64,000 nt of DNA from Mannheimia indoligenes (GCF_036880405.1 NZ_JBAJJM010000005.1:124001-188000); one strand, 5' to 3'. Shown: positions 8,264 through 17,110, counted from the first letter of the stretch. Numbers and translations: made by a program. Notes: generated by a model from the letters alone, not told the origin.

Positions 8264-10501
8264 CTACTTTGCTTTTTTAGTTACTTTTTTCTGCACAGCT
8301 TTTTGCTTTTTCGTTTTTGTAATAAAAATAGTTGATAACGGTGGTAATGTAATATTAATAGAATGACTTCTGCCGTGTGATTCTACTTCTTCAGTCGCAA
8401 ATTTATCCTCATTACTTACATTACTTCCACAATAGCAAGCTAAATCAGAGTTTAATATTTCTTGATATTCGCCGGCTTCGTTCACACCGATGCGGTAATC
8501 TTTACGCACTACAGGAGTGAAATTACTTACCACAATCACGCTCTCACCATTTTTTGCTTTACGCTCAAAGGCAAATACAGAATTATCGTGATCGTCCACC
8601 ACAAGCCATTCAAAACCTGCTGGGTCATAATCTTGCTCGAAAAGTGCCGGTGTTTCGGTGTATAAACGGTTCAAGGCTTTCACCCAACCTAGTACACCTT
8701 TATGCCATTCACCGCCATCTTCGCCGAGCAGATACCAATCCAAACTCTCTTCAAAATTCCACTCTTTGCCTTGCCCAAATTCATTGCCCATAAAGAGTAA
8801 TTTTTTGCCCGGATAGCCCCACATATAGCCGTAATAAGCCCGCAAATTCGCAAATTTTTGCCAGCAATCGCCTGGCATTTTATTTAATAGCGAGCCTTTG
8901 CCATGTACCACTTCATCGTGGGAAAGCGGCAGTACAAATTTCTCACTATATTGGTAAGTCATCCCAAAGGTCATTAAATTGTGGTGATAACGGCGATAAA
9001 TCGGATCTTTTTGCATATAGCGTAAAGTGTCGTTCATCCAGCCCATATTCCACTTGTAATTAAAGCCCAAGCCTCCGTGTTCCGTTGGGTGCGAAACGCC
9101 GGCAAATGAGGTGGATTCTTCCGCAATCGCCGCACCACCTTGACTTTCATTGCGTAAAATATTGTTAGTGTGGCGTAAGAAATCAATCGCTTCTAAATTT
9201 TCACGTCCGCCGTATTTGTTTGGAATCCACTCTCCGTCTGAGCGGGAATAATCACGGTAAATCATTGAAGCTACAGCATCCACCCGTAACGCATCAATGC
9301 CGAAACGTTCGATCCAATACAACGCATTACCCGACAGATAATTATTCACTTCATTTCTGCCGTAATTAAAAATCAAGGTATTCCAATCTTTGTGATAGCC
9401 CTCTTTCGGATCAGCGTGTTCATAAAGATGTGTGCCATCAAAATAGACCAAACCGTGTTCATCAACCGGGAAATGCCCCACCACCCAGTCTAAAATCACG
9501 CCAATGCCTTTATCGTGTGCTTTTTGAATAAAATAACGTAAGCCTTCAGGGCTGCCAAAACGACTGGTTGGTGAATAAATCCCTGTAGTTTGATAACCCC
9601 AAGAGCCATCAAACGGGAATTCGGAAATCGGAAGGAGTTCAATATGGGTAAAGCCCATATCTTTGACATAAGGAATAAGTTCATCAGCTAACTCTTCGTA
9701 GCTTAGCCAATAGTTATTTTCAATATTTCGCCGCCAAGAACCTAAATGCACTTCATAAATGGAAATCGGTTTGTTTTCAGCGTTTGCCGCACGACACGTT
9801 TTCTCTAACGGCACGATGCTTGGTAAACCCGACACAATTGATGCCGTATCCGGACGGAACTGAGAGGCAAAAGCGTAAGGGTCAGATTTTAAACGTAACA
9901 CGCCGTTGCTATCCAACACTTCAAATTTATAGCACGCTCCCTTTTTAACGTTCGGCAAAAAAATATCCCATATTCCTGAATCCGGGTGAAAACGCATTGA
10001 ATGGACTAATCCATTCCAATGATTAAAATCGCCCACAACCGAAACACGCAAAGCATTAGGTGCCCAAATACTAAAATGCACGCCACCAACTTCATTTTGA
10101 GTAACTAAATGAGCCCCTAATTTTTCATAAGGACGAAGCTGTTTACCTTCGGCAAATAACCAATTATCCAGCTCTTGAATGTGAGTTTTGAAACGGTAAG
10201 GATCTTCAATATCTAAAGTTTCTCCCTCATATTCCACTAACAAGCGGTAAGAAAAATCAATTTTTTTACCAATGATTTCGGCAATAAAAAAACCTCTATC
10301 ATCAATTTTTAACATCGACGACACAGGTTTTCCTTTTAAATCAATAACTCGACAAGAAGTAGCGGAAGGGAGGAAAGCTCTGATGACAATACCGTTATCA
10401 ATAGAATGAATGCCTAAATAGGAAAAAGGATCTTTACAATAACCGAGAGATAGTTGATCGATAAATGTTAAATCTCTGTCGGAGTAAGTATAATCTTGCA
10501 T
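8264..10501 (-). CDS. glgB: 1,4-alpha-glucan branching enzyme GlgB
   Basis: GlgB creates alpha-1,6 branch points in glycogen. The 745-residue protein carries two N-terminal beta-sandwich modules (about 25-120 and 135-230) and a GH13 domain with the triad D408 (RVDAV), E461 (AEES) and D529 (SHDE). The ATG at 10501 is preferred over an in-frame GTG at 10507 because AGGAG sits 5 bases upstream of the ATG and overlaps the GTG. One oddity: the first GH13 region reads DWVVGHFP, whereas the E. coli enzyme has a proline after DWV. The C-terminus ends in a lysine-rich tail (KTKKQKAVQKKVTKKAK). It is the first gene of the glycogen operon. Confidence 0.96.
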   Translation of the reverse strand: MQDYTYSDRDLTFIDQLSLGYCKDPFSYLGIHSIDNGIVIRAFLPSATSCRVIDLKGKPVSSMLKIDDRGFFIAEIIGKKIDFSYRLLVEYEGETLDIEDPYRFKTHIQELDNWLFAEGKQLRPYEKLGAHLVTQNEVGGVHFSIWAPNALRVSVVGDFNHWNGLVHSMRFHPDSGIWDIFLPNVKKGACYKFEVLDSNGVLRLKSDPYAFASQFRPDTASIVSGLPSIVPLEKTCRAANAENKPISIYEVHLGSWRRNIENNYWLSYEELADELIPYVKDMGFTHIELLPISEFPFDGSWGYQTTGIYSPTSRFGSPEGLRYFIQKAHDKGIGVILDWVVGHFPVDEHGLVYFDGTHLYEHADPKEGYHKDWNTLIFNYGRNEVNNYLSGNALYWIERFGIDALRVDAVASMIYRDYSRSDGEWIPNKYGGRENLEAIDFLRHTNNILRNESQGGAAIAEESTSFAGVSHPTEHGGLGFNYKWNMGWMNDTLRYMQKDPIYRRYHHNLMTFGMTYQYSEKFVLPLSHDEVVHGKGSLLNKMPGDCWQKFANLRAYYGYMWGYPGKKLLFMGNEFGQGKEWNFEESLDWYLLGEDGGEWHKGVLGWVKALNRLYTETPALFEQDYDPAGFEWLVVDDHDNSVFAFERKAKNGESVIVVSNFTPVVRKDYRIGVNEAGEYQEILNSDLACYCGSNVSNEDKFATEEVESHGRSHSINITLPPLSTIFITKTKKQKAVQKKVTKKAK

Positions 10502-10514
10502 AGGCACTCCTTGC

Positions 10515-10526
10515 TTAAACGTTTAA
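10515..10526. promoter_or_regulatory. LacI-family-like operator in the glgB leader
   Basis: TTAAACGTTTAA is a perfect 12-bp palindrome with the central CG typical of LacI/FruR/PurR operators. It ends a few bases upstream of the glgB ribosome binding site, where a bound repressor would block the glycogen operon. The cognate regulator is not in this window. Confidence 0.5.
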
Positions 10527-10592
10527 TACTCATATTTTAGTAGTTCTACTCTACCACTAAATAAAAATAAAAGAAGTAGATTTATTCTGTTT

Positions 10593-10608
10593 TTTGATGC
10601 AAATCACA
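10593..10608. promoter_or_regulatory. CRP-like site proximal to glgB
   Basis: Read on the minus strand it is TGTGATTTGCATCAAA, with the exact left CRP half-site TGTGA and a 3-of-5 right half-site at the correct 6-base spacing. It lies 92-107 bases upstream of the glgB start codon. Confidence 0.6.
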
Positions 10609-10622
10609 AAATAATTTTTATG

Positions 10623-10638
10623 ACTAAATCGATTTAGT
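10623..10638. promoter_or_regulatory. FruR/Cra-like palindrome, glgB-fruB intergenic
   Basis: ACTAAATCGATTTAGT is a perfect 16-bp palindrome with a central CG, the architecture of LacI-family operators. It resembles the Cra/FruR core TGAAWCGWTTCA in layout but not base for base. Confidence 0.5.
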
Positions 10639-10666
10639 TCGTGAATAAAGAATTAACCACCAAATT

Positions 10667-10682
10667 TGTGAGCTAGATCACA
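10667..10682. promoter_or_regulatory. CRP site upstream of fruB
   Basis: TGTGAGCTAGATCACA matches the consensus TGTGA-N6-TCACA at all ten defined positions. It is centred at about 10674.5, roughly 115 bases upstream of the fruB ATG. This is the strongest regulatory signal in the window and implies cAMP-CRP control of fruBKA, perhaps also of glgB. Confidence 0.85.
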
Positions 10683-10707
10683 TTTTCATAAATTTTAATT
10701 TTATTTA

Positions 10708-10723
10708 GCTATAACGGTTTAGC
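10708..10723. promoter_or_regulatory. FruR/Cra-like operator next to fruB
   Basis: GCTATAACGGTTTAGC has matching ends GCTA/TAGC and a central CG, similar to the palindrome at 10623. It lies 66-81 bases upstream of fruB, in the expected promoter region, which suits a fructose-operon repressor. Confidence 0.5.
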
Positions 10724-10788
10724 AAAAATAGAGTAAACTAACGCTCAAATTTATAGTTTAAAAATCAACCTTAAAATAAGGAGTTAAA

Positions 10789-12264
10789 ATGCTTAATTTA
10801 TCGGCAAAAAACATCCGTTTAAATGGCTCGGCAAATAGCAAAGAAGAGGTTATCCGCCTTGTTGCAGCTGAATTAGTCGCAAATGGCAATGTCGCTGAAG
10901 GCTATGAAAGCGGAATGCTTGCCCGTGAAACCCAAACCTCAACTTTTTTAGGTAATGGCATTGCCATTCCACACGGCACATTAGATACCCGTGATTTAGT
11001 AAAAGAAACAGGCGTGCAAATTATCCAATTACCAGAAGGTGTTGAATGGGGAGAAGGCAATAAGGCTTATGTCGTTATCGGTATTGCAGCAAAATCAGAT
11101 GAGCATCTAACCTTACTTCGCCAACTTACTACCGTTTTAAGTGATGAAGACGCCGCAAACCAACTTGCAAAAACACAAAATCTTGATGAATTTATTGCGG
11201 TTTTAAGCGGTAAGAAAAATCTCCCTACTCTTTGTGAAGAGCTTGTCTCCTTAAACGTTGAATCTTCAAGCCTCATTACTCTCTCTGCAATTAACGCAGC
11301 AAAACTACAAGAAAAAGGCTATGTTTCCCAAGTATTTATGAGTGATGTTATTGCAAATAATGCTTTAAATTTAGGTAACAATCTATTTATTACAGATTCA
11401 GCCAAAGGCAACCAAGCCAACGGTTTAGCTGTTGCTCGTAATACACAAGGTCAAACGCTAGTTACCGTTGCTCAAACAGATAGCAGCTTACAATCTCTAT
11501 TAGCTCAATTATTAAAAGCAGACGTTCGTACTCAATTTGCTAATGCGAATGCCGCTCAAATTATCGCTTTATTAAAAGGCGAAACAGCAGAATTAAACAC
11601 CCAAGCTTCTGCAAGTAACCAAGTTATTGGTACATTTACCATTCGTAACGACAACGGCTTACACGCTCGCCCGGCAGCACTTCTAGTGCAAACAGTTAAA
11701 CCATTCACATCAAAAATCACGGTTGAAAACTTAGACCGTAGCACACCACCGGCAAGTGCAAAAAGTGCGATGAAAGTGGTTGCTTTAGGAGCAAGTAAAG
11801 GACACCGTTTACGTTTTGTAGCTGAAGGTGATGATGCACAACAAGCGATTGAAGCATTACAAAAAGCAATTACCGAAGGTTTAGGCGAAAGTGTTTCTTT
11901 TGTGCCGGAAATTGAAGATACGATTGAAAGTGCTTCTGTTTCTACACCGGTTCAAGCTGAAGCAGCTACTGTATCTGCTCCTGTAGAAAACCAAAAAGAA
12001 GCGACATTCGTGATTAAAAACGAACACGGCTTACACGCTCGTCCAAGTGCCGTATTAGTAAACGAAGTGAAAAAATTCAATGCAAAAATTGAAGTGCAAA
12101 ATGTTGATAAAAATTCACCGCTTGTCAGTGCTAAAAGCCTAATGAAAATTGTTGCCTTAGGTGTAACTAAAGGCACAACGCTGCGTTTTGTGGCAACAGG
12201 CGATGATGCTGAAGCGGCTCTTACTGCCATCGGTGCAGCAATTGAAGCAGGTTTAGGCGAATAA
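10789..12264 (+). CDS. fruB: Fructose PTS multiphosphoryl transfer protein FruB (IIA-linker-HPr-HPr)
   Basis: FruB carries phosphate from Enzyme I to the fructose permease FruA. The 491-residue protein has an N-terminal IIA-Fru domain (about 1-145) with the phosphorylated histidine expected at H62 in AIPHGT, a middle linker domain (about 155-270), and two tandem HPr domains, about 282-370 with H292 in GLHARPAA and 405-491 with H416 in GLHARPSA. Both HPr copies keep the active-site HARP motif and an SAKS/SAM segment. The E. coli protein has one HPr domain and 376 residues, so this is an extended form. It opens the fruBKA operon behind a consensus CRP site; AAGGAG lies upstream of the ATG. Confidence 0.96.
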   Translation: MLNLSAKNIRLNGSANSKEEVIRLVAAELVANGNVAEGYESGMLARETQTSTFLGNGIAIPHGTLDTRDLVKETGVQIIQLPEGVEWGEGNKAYVVIGIAAKSDEHLTLLRQLTTVLSDEDAANQLAKTQNLDEFIAVLSGKKNLPTLCEELVSLNVESSSLITLSAINAAKLQEKGYVSQVFMSDVIANNALNLGNNLFITDSAKGNQANGLAVARNTQGQTLVTVAQTDSSLQSLLAQLLKADVRTQFANANAAQIIALLKGETAELNTQASASNQVIGTFTIRNDNGLHARPAALLVQTVKPFTSKITVENLDRSTPPASAKSAMKVVALGASKGHRLRFVAEGDDAQQAIEALQKAITEGLGESVSFVPEIEDTIESASVSTPVQAEAATVSAPVENQKEATFVIKNEHGLHARPSAVLVNEVKKFNAKIEVQNVDKNSPLVSAKSLMKIVALGVTKGTTLRFVATGDDAEAALTAIGAAIEAGLGE

Positions 12265-12273
12265 GGAAAAATT

Positions 12274-13206
12274 ATGCGTATTGCAACTGTAACTCTAAAC
12301 CCTGCCTTTGACTTAGTCGGACGACTAAAACGCATTGAAATTGGCGAAGTAAATACCGTTGAAACTTTAGGCTTATACCCTGCCGGTAAAGGTATTAATG
12401 TGGCAAAAGTGCTTGCGGATTTAGGCACAAACCTTGCTGTAACAGGTTTTTTAGGCGAAGAAAATCAAGGCGATTTCGTTAATGCGTTTAAACAGAATGG
12501 TTTAAATGACGAATTTTATCGTATTCAGGGTAAAACCCGCATCAACGTAAAAATTACTGAAACCGAAGCAGATGTAACCGATCTTAACTTCTTAGGCTTT
12601 GAAATTTCAGCTCAAAACTGGGAAAACTTTGTCGCACAATCTTCCCAATGGAAAGATAAATTTGACTTAATCGTAGTTTGTGGCTCTCTCCCTCGTGGCG
12701 TAAGCCCAGAGCAATTTGCCGAGTGGTTGGAATCTTTACATCAGCAAGGGTTAAAAGTGGTGTTAGATACAAGTAATGCGGCTCTAACCTCTGGTTTAAC
12801 CGCTCACCCTTGGCTAATCAAACCAAACCGCCGAGAGCTTGAAGTATTAGTGGGTCGCTCATTAAATTCAACCGAAGAGATTATTGAAGCAGCCCAACAG
12901 TTACGCAGTCAAGGTATTGAAAATGTCATTATTTCAATGGGTGAAAAAGGTTCGCTCTGGCTCAATAATGAAGGCGTGTTACAAGCTCAACCACCTCGTT
13001 GTGAAAATGTGGTGAGTACCGTAGGTGCAGGCGATTCAATGGTAGCTGGTTTGATTTACGGTTTTTCTCAAGATTGGAATAAAAGCCAAATCCTTAAATT
13101 TGCTTCGGCAACTTCTGCAAATGCAGTTGCTCAAAGCAACGTGGGCGTGGAAGATCGTAAAGTGATTGATGCACTTGCAGAACAAGTAAAAATTACAGAA
13201 TTATAA
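12274..13206 (+). CDS. fruK: 1-phosphofructokinase FruK
   Basis: FruK phosphorylates the fructose 1-phosphate delivered by the PTS to fructose 1,6-bisphosphate. It is a PfkB-family kinase of 310 residues with the substrate-binding N-terminal signature (TLNPAFD, PAGKGINVA at 36-45) and the C-terminal ATP/anion-hole motif GAGDSM (251-256), whose D254 should be the catalytic base. It begins 9 bases after fruB and clearly belongs to the same transcript. Confidence 0.96.
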   Translation: MRIATVTLNPAFDLVGRLKRIEIGEVNTVETLGLYPAGKGINVAKVLADLGTNLAVTGFLGEENQGDFVNAFKQNGLNDEFYRIQGKTRINVKITETEADVTDLNFLGFEISAQNWENFVAQSSQWKDKFDLIVVCGSLPRGVSPEQFAEWLESLHQQGLKVVLDTSNAALTSGLTAHPWLIKPNRRELEVLVGRSLNSTEEIIEAAQQLRSQGIENVIISMGEKGSLWLNNEGVLQAQPPRCENVVSTVGAGDSMVAGLIYGFSQDWNKSQILKFASATSANAVAQSNVGVEDRKVIDALAEQVKITEL

Positions 13207-13210
13207 AATA

Positions 13211-13234
13211 TAGGGACGTACTTCGTGCGTCCTA
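13211..13234. repeat. small REP-like hairpin between fruK and fruA
   Basis: TAGGGACGTA and TGCGTCCTA pair around the loop CTTCG with one bulged G. Ends of the TAGGG...CCTA type are shared with the hairpins at 34513 and 40281. It sits in the 60-base gap between two fru genes and could stabilise the upstream message. Confidence 0.5.
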
Positions 13235-13266
13235 CAACGAATTTTATTTACATATAGGAACTCCAA

Positions 13267-14925
13267 ATGAATATTTCTTTTGTCTTCCCTCAAACACTTG
13301 GTAACGCTCGCCGTTTCTTAGTGAATGAAGTATTAAGCACAGCCGCTAAACAGCAAGGCTACAATGTTGTACCTGCCAACCAAGCTGATTTTGTCGTGTT
13401 ATTTGATAATAATATCACCGCAGAAGCAGCAGGTAAGAAAGGAGCAATTTTAGATTTAGAGCAAGCCTTTGCTCAACCTGAAACCAGCCTTAAACAAGCG
13501 GTCGAAAATGCACAAATTTTTGCAAATGCCCCTACTACACCAACAATTTCTACTTCAGGCGTGAAGAACATCGTTGCCGTTACTGCTTGCCCAACAGGTG
13601 TGGCTCATACCTTTATGTCTGCCGAAGCGATTGAAAACTATGCGAAAGCTCAAGGCTGGAATGTGAAAGTTGAAACTCGTGGACAAGTGGGTGCAGGCAA
13701 CCCGATTTCTGCGGAAGAAATTGCCGCTGCTGACTTGGTTTTCGTTGCCGCTGATATTGATGTGGATTTAGAGAAATTCAAAGGTAAACCGATGTATCGC
13801 ACATCAACAGGTTTAGCTTTAAAGAAAACCGCCCAAGAGTTTGAAAAAGCCTTTGCACAAGCTAAAGTTTACGAAGGTGGTGTAGCAAAAGCCGATAATG
13901 CAGAAGCTGCAACAGGCGAGAAAAAAGGCTTGTACAAACACTTAATGACAGGCGTTTCGCATATGTTACCGCTTGTTGTCGCAGGTGGTTTGTTAATTGC
14001 TATCTCATTTATGTTTGGTATTGAAGCATTTAAAGATGAAACCATCGCAGGCGGATTACCGAAAGCATTAATGGACATCGGCGGCGGTGCGGCATTCCAC
14101 TTAATGATTGCCGTATTCGCAGGCTATGTAGCCTTCTCTATTGCTGACCGCCCGGGTTTAGCGGTAGGTTTAATTGGCGGTATGCTGGCAACCACAGCCG
14201 GAGCTGGGATTTTAGGCGGTATCGTAGCAGGTTTCCTTGCCGGCTATACAGTGAAATTCTTAAACAGTGCAATCCAACTTCCACCAAGTTTAACTTCACT
14301 TAAACCAATTTTAATTTTACCGCTATTAGGTTCAGCCATTGTTGGATTATTAATGATTTACTTCATTAATCCACCGGTGAAAGCATTAATGGACGCATTA
14401 GTAGAATGGTTAAACACAATGGGGCAAACCAATGCAATCATTTTAGGTATTGTACTAGGCACTATGATGTGTACCGATATGGGTGGTCCGGTGAATAAAG
14501 CGGCTTATACCTTCGGCGTTGGCTTAATTGCTTCACAACAATATATGCCAATGGCAGCGGTAATGGCAGCAGGTATGGTGCCACCAATTGGTATGGCTAT
14601 TGCCACTTTAATTGCTCGCAACAAGTTCAACACCAACCAACGTGATGCGGGTAAAGCCTCATTTGTGCTAGGTTTATGCTTTATTTCAGAAGGTGCATTA
14701 CCTTTCGTAGCAGCAGATCCTATTCGTGTAATCCTAAGCTCAATCTTAGGTGGTGCAACCGCAGGTGCGATTTCAATGGCTTTAGGCATTACCTTACAAG
14801 CCCCTCACGGTGGTTTATTCGTCATTCCATTTGTATCACAACCATTAATGTATTTAGCTGCAATCGCAATTGGTTCAGTAGTAACAGGTGTGGTTTACGC
14901 TACAATCAAACAAAAAGCGGAATAA
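13267..14925 (+). CDS. fruA: Fructose-specific PTS permease EIIBC FruA
   Basis: FruA imports fructose and phosphorylates it to fructose 1-phosphate. The 552-residue protein has an N-terminal degenerate IIB' domain (about 1-85, without the active cysteine), a IIB domain from about 100 with the phosphorylated C108 in AVTACPTGVAHT, and a IIC membrane domain from about 225 with several hydrophobic segments and the IIC motif around GGPVNKAAY. Overall architecture matches E. coli FruA. It ends the fruBKA operon and is followed by a strong terminator. Confidence 0.96.
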   Translation: MNISFVFPQTLGNARRFLVNEVLSTAAKQQGYNVVPANQADFVVLFDNNITAEAAGKKGAILDLEQAFAQPETSLKQAVENAQIFANAPTTPTISTSGVKNIVAVTACPTGVAHTFMSAEAIENYAKAQGWNVKVETRGQVGAGNPISAEEIAAADLVFVAADIDVDLEKFKGKPMYRTSTGLALKKTAQEFEKAFAQAKVYEGGVAKADNAEAATGEKKGLYKHLMTGVSHMLPLVVAGGLLIAISFMFGIEAFKDETIAGGLPKALMDIGGGAAFHLMIAVFAGYVAFSIADRPGLAVGLIGGMLATTAGAGILGGIVAGFLAGYTVKFLNSAIQLPPSLTSLKPILILPLLGSAIVGLLMIYFINPPVKALMDALVEWLNTMGQTNAIILGIVLGTMMCTDMGGPVNKAAYTFGVGLIASQQYMPMAAVMAAGMVPPIGMAIATLIARNKFNTNQRDAGKASFVLGLCFISEGALPFVAADPIRVILSSILGGATAGAISMALGITLQAPHGGLFVIPFVSQPLMYLAAIAIGSVVTGVVYATIKQKAE

Positions 14926-14934
14926 TTTACGAAC

Positions 14935-14961
14935 AAAAAACGGAGCTAATGCTCCGTTTTT
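14935..14961. terminator. terminator between fruA and rarD
   Basis: AACGGAGC and GCTCCGTT form a stem around the loop TAAT, with an A-run on one side and T-run on the other, between convergent genes. It should serve both strands. Confidence 0.85.
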
Positions 14962-14980
14962 ACTTTTACGTAATAGAAAT

Positions 14981-15844
14981 TCACTTTCTTTCACGAAAAC
15001 TATCCCAACTCAATAATCCAATCGAAACCAGCAAGCAGACCATTAAAATATAGGAGCTGGAATCCAGCGTTTCTCCGATAGCAAATGAAATCAGTAACAT
15101 TACCAGCGGTTCAACATAGCCTAGTAATCCCAATACATTAATTGGCAGTAAATTACTGGAGGCGATGTAAAGAATAAAAGCACTACCACTCACTAAACCA
15201 AGTAAGGCGAGGTAAAAATAGATATTTGGGTTTTCAATTACAACTTGGCTCATTTCTACTTGACTGAGGTAATACAATGCAAAAGGAAGCACCAGCAATA
15301 ATTCCACAAAAAATGTGGCTAAGTTATTGATTTGAAAATAGCGGCGAAGAGTAATATAAATCGGATAGCCCAACCCAGCTACCCAAGTTGCCCAAGAAAT
15401 TGAGCCTGAAACAATCAAACTGCTACCAACGCCAATCATTGCAAAACCCAGCGAAAACCATTTTAACGGAGTGAACTGCTCCTTAAACACAATTTTACCG
15501 AGTGCGACTGCCACAATCGGTAACAAAAGATAACCAATCGAAACTTGCAACGCCTGCCCGTGATTAGGAGCCCATAAAAATAACCAAAGTTGTACACCTG
15601 TATTAAACGCAAGCAGTAAAATAATCGCTACAAGCGGTGGATTTTCACGAATTTTTTGCAAAAGCCCATAAAAATGCTTATGTTGCTTAAACAATATAAT
15701 GGCGAGCAGGATAAATGGAATAACAACAACTATCCGAAAGCCAAACATCGCCTCGCCATCTAACGGGCGAAGTAAAACCGCAAAATAATAAACGATTCCA
15801 AACAATAAATTTGCCGAAAGTGAGGCTAAAATTCCTTTAAGCAT
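14981..15844 (-). CDS. rarD: EamA/RarD family permease
   Basis: This is an integral membrane protein of the drug/metabolite transporter superfamily, RarD subgroup. The 287 residues form about ten hydrophobic segments, consistent with two EamA repeats, and the N-terminus (KGILASLSANLLFGIVYYFA) has the RarD-like pattern. The substrate is unknown; RarD of E. coli was named for a chloramphenicol phenotype but its role is not settled. It stands alone between fruA and lemA. The family assignment is firm and the function is not. Confidence 0.8.
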   Translation of the reverse strand: MLKGILASLSANLLFGIVYYFAVLLRPLDGEAMFGFRIVVVIPFILLAIILFKQHKHFYGLLQKIRENPPLVAIILLLAFNTGVQLWLFLWAPNHGQALQVSIGYLLLPIVAVALGKIVFKEQFTPLKWFSLGFAMIGVGSSLIVSGSISWATWVAGLGYPIYITLRRYFQINNLATFFVELLLVLPFALYYLSQVEMSQVVIENPNIYFYLALLGLVSGSAFILYIASSNLLPINVLGLLGYVEPLVMLLISFAIGETLDSSSYILMVCLLVSIGLLSWDSFRERK

Positions 15845-15986
15845 TTGGCTTTACCATTAAAATTTGTAAATAATTCTCTGTCTTTTAATATGGTATGCAA
15901 AAATTTGTAAGTAATCTAGCTATATCGGCATTTTACCTATACAATAAACGTAATTTTTCACTCTCTTTTATTTATAGGACCTAATA

Positions 15987-16571
15987 ATGAAAAAGATTTT
16001 TTGGATTTTATTGATCGCTGTTCTTGCTGTTGGCGGTTATTCATTAACAAAATATAACGATTTAATGCGTGCGGAAGAAGACATCAATTCCGTGTGGGGT
16101 AATGTAGAATCTGCGTATCAACGCCGTGCGGATTTAATTCCAAACCTAGTAAACACCGTAAAAGGTCAAGCTAACTTTGAGAAAGAAACCTTAACTTCTG
16201 TGATTGAAGCTCGTGCGAAAGCAACTGCCGTAACCATTGACCCAAGCAATGCAACCGAAGAGCAAATGGCGAAATTCCAAGAAGCCCAACAAGGTGTAAA
16301 CTCTGCCCTTTCACGCTTATTGGTTTCAGTTGAGAAATACCCTGAGTTAAAAGCACACGATGCGTTTTTAAACTTACAAGCACAGTTAGAAGGTACAGAA
16401 AACCGCATTAACGTTGAACGCAATAACTTCAACGAAAAAGTGAAAGAATACAACAAGCAAGTGCGTGAATTCCCAACTAAATTAGCAGCAATGATTATGG
16501 GCTTTAAAGCAAAACCACAGTTCAAATCTGAAGCAGGCTCGGATAAAGCACCACAAGTAAACTTTAACTAA
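15987..16571 (+). CDS. lemA: LemA family membrane-anchored protein
   Basis: The 194-residue protein has one N-terminal hydrophobic segment (about 3-20) followed by a charged helical domain containing the LemA signature (YNDLMRAEEDINSVWGNVES, QRRADLIPNLVNTV). LemA proteins are predicted to have the N-terminus outside and a four-helix bundle; their biochemical function is unknown. It is followed, after an attenuator-like hairpin, by two TPM-domain genes, an association seen in many bacteria. AGGAC precedes the ATG. Confidence 0.9.
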   Translation: MKKIFWILLIAVLAVGGYSLTKYNDLMRAEEDINSVWGNVESAYQRRADLIPNLVNTVKGQANFEKETLTSVIEARAKATAVTIDPSNATEEQMAKFQEAQQGVNSALSRLLVSVEKYPELKAHDAFLNLQAQLEGTENRINVERNNFNEKVKEYNKQVREFPTKLAAMIMGFKAKPQFKSEAGSDKAPQVNFN

Positions 16572-16595
16572 GTTGTATTAAATTATCTATATTTT

Positions 16596-16641
16596 AAAGC
16601 AATAAGCTCTTTCAAATTCGGTGCTTATTGCTTTATTTTTA
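16596..16641 (+). terminator. hairpin between lemA and the first TPM gene
   Basis: AAAGCAATAAGC (16596-16607) pairs with GCTTATTGCTTT (16623-16634) and is followed by ATTTTT. It looks like an intrinsic terminator, or an attenuator that reduces expression of the downstream TPM genes relative to lemA. Confidence 0.7.
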
Positions 16642-16651
16642 AGGGGATCAA

Positions 16652-17110
16652 ATGGGATTATTTTCTTTTCTTTCTAATCAATTACCTATTGATACTAAAC
16701 TTATCGAACAAGCTATCGCCCATTTAGAGCAGCGTACTTCTGCGGAATTGCGTGTGGTAGTAGAGCGAAAAGCCAAGATCGAGGAAATGCAAAATGCGGC
16801 TATGGTGCGTGCAAATCAACTATTTGATGAACTCAAAATGCGAGAAACCGCACAACGTAACGGCGTGTTGATTTATCTCTCATTTAAACCTCACTATGTT
16901 GCTGTAATTGGCGATGAAGGTATTCATCAAAAAGTAGGCGATGATTTTTGGCAAAAAATCTATCAAACAATGTGTATTGATTGCCAAAACGGTAATTATA
17001 CTCAAGCAATTTGTGATGCCATTAAAATTGTGGAAGAGCCATTAGCCCACTATTTCCCTTATCAAGAAAATGATCAAAACGAGTTGTCTAATGAGGTGGT
17101 AATAAAATGA
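16652..17110 (+). CDS. TPM-domain protein, soluble
   Basis: The 152-residue protein contains a TPM (TLP18.3/Psb32/MOLO-1) fold: the segment EQRTSAELRVVVERKA and the later GVLIYLSFKPHYVAVIGDEGIHQKVGDDFW match the pattern of the family. No signal peptide or membrane segment is visible, so it is probably cytoplasmic. It lies after lemA and its stop overlaps the start of the second TPM gene by 4 bases (ATGA), which indicates translational coupling. Function is unknown. Confidence 0.75.
   Translation: MGLFSFLSNQLPIDTKLIEQAIAHLEQRTSAELRVVVERKAKIEEMQNAAMVRANQLFDELKMRETAQRNGVLIYLSFKPHYVAVIGDEGIHQKVGDDFWQKIYQTMCIDCQNGNYTQAICDAIKIVEEPLAHYFPYQENDQNELSNEVVIK

Noticed and set aside
11952..12428. Minus-strand frame of 158 codons
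   Set aside because: Complementary to the HPr domain of fruB and the start of fruK, both well conserved. Long because of codon bias on the coding strand.
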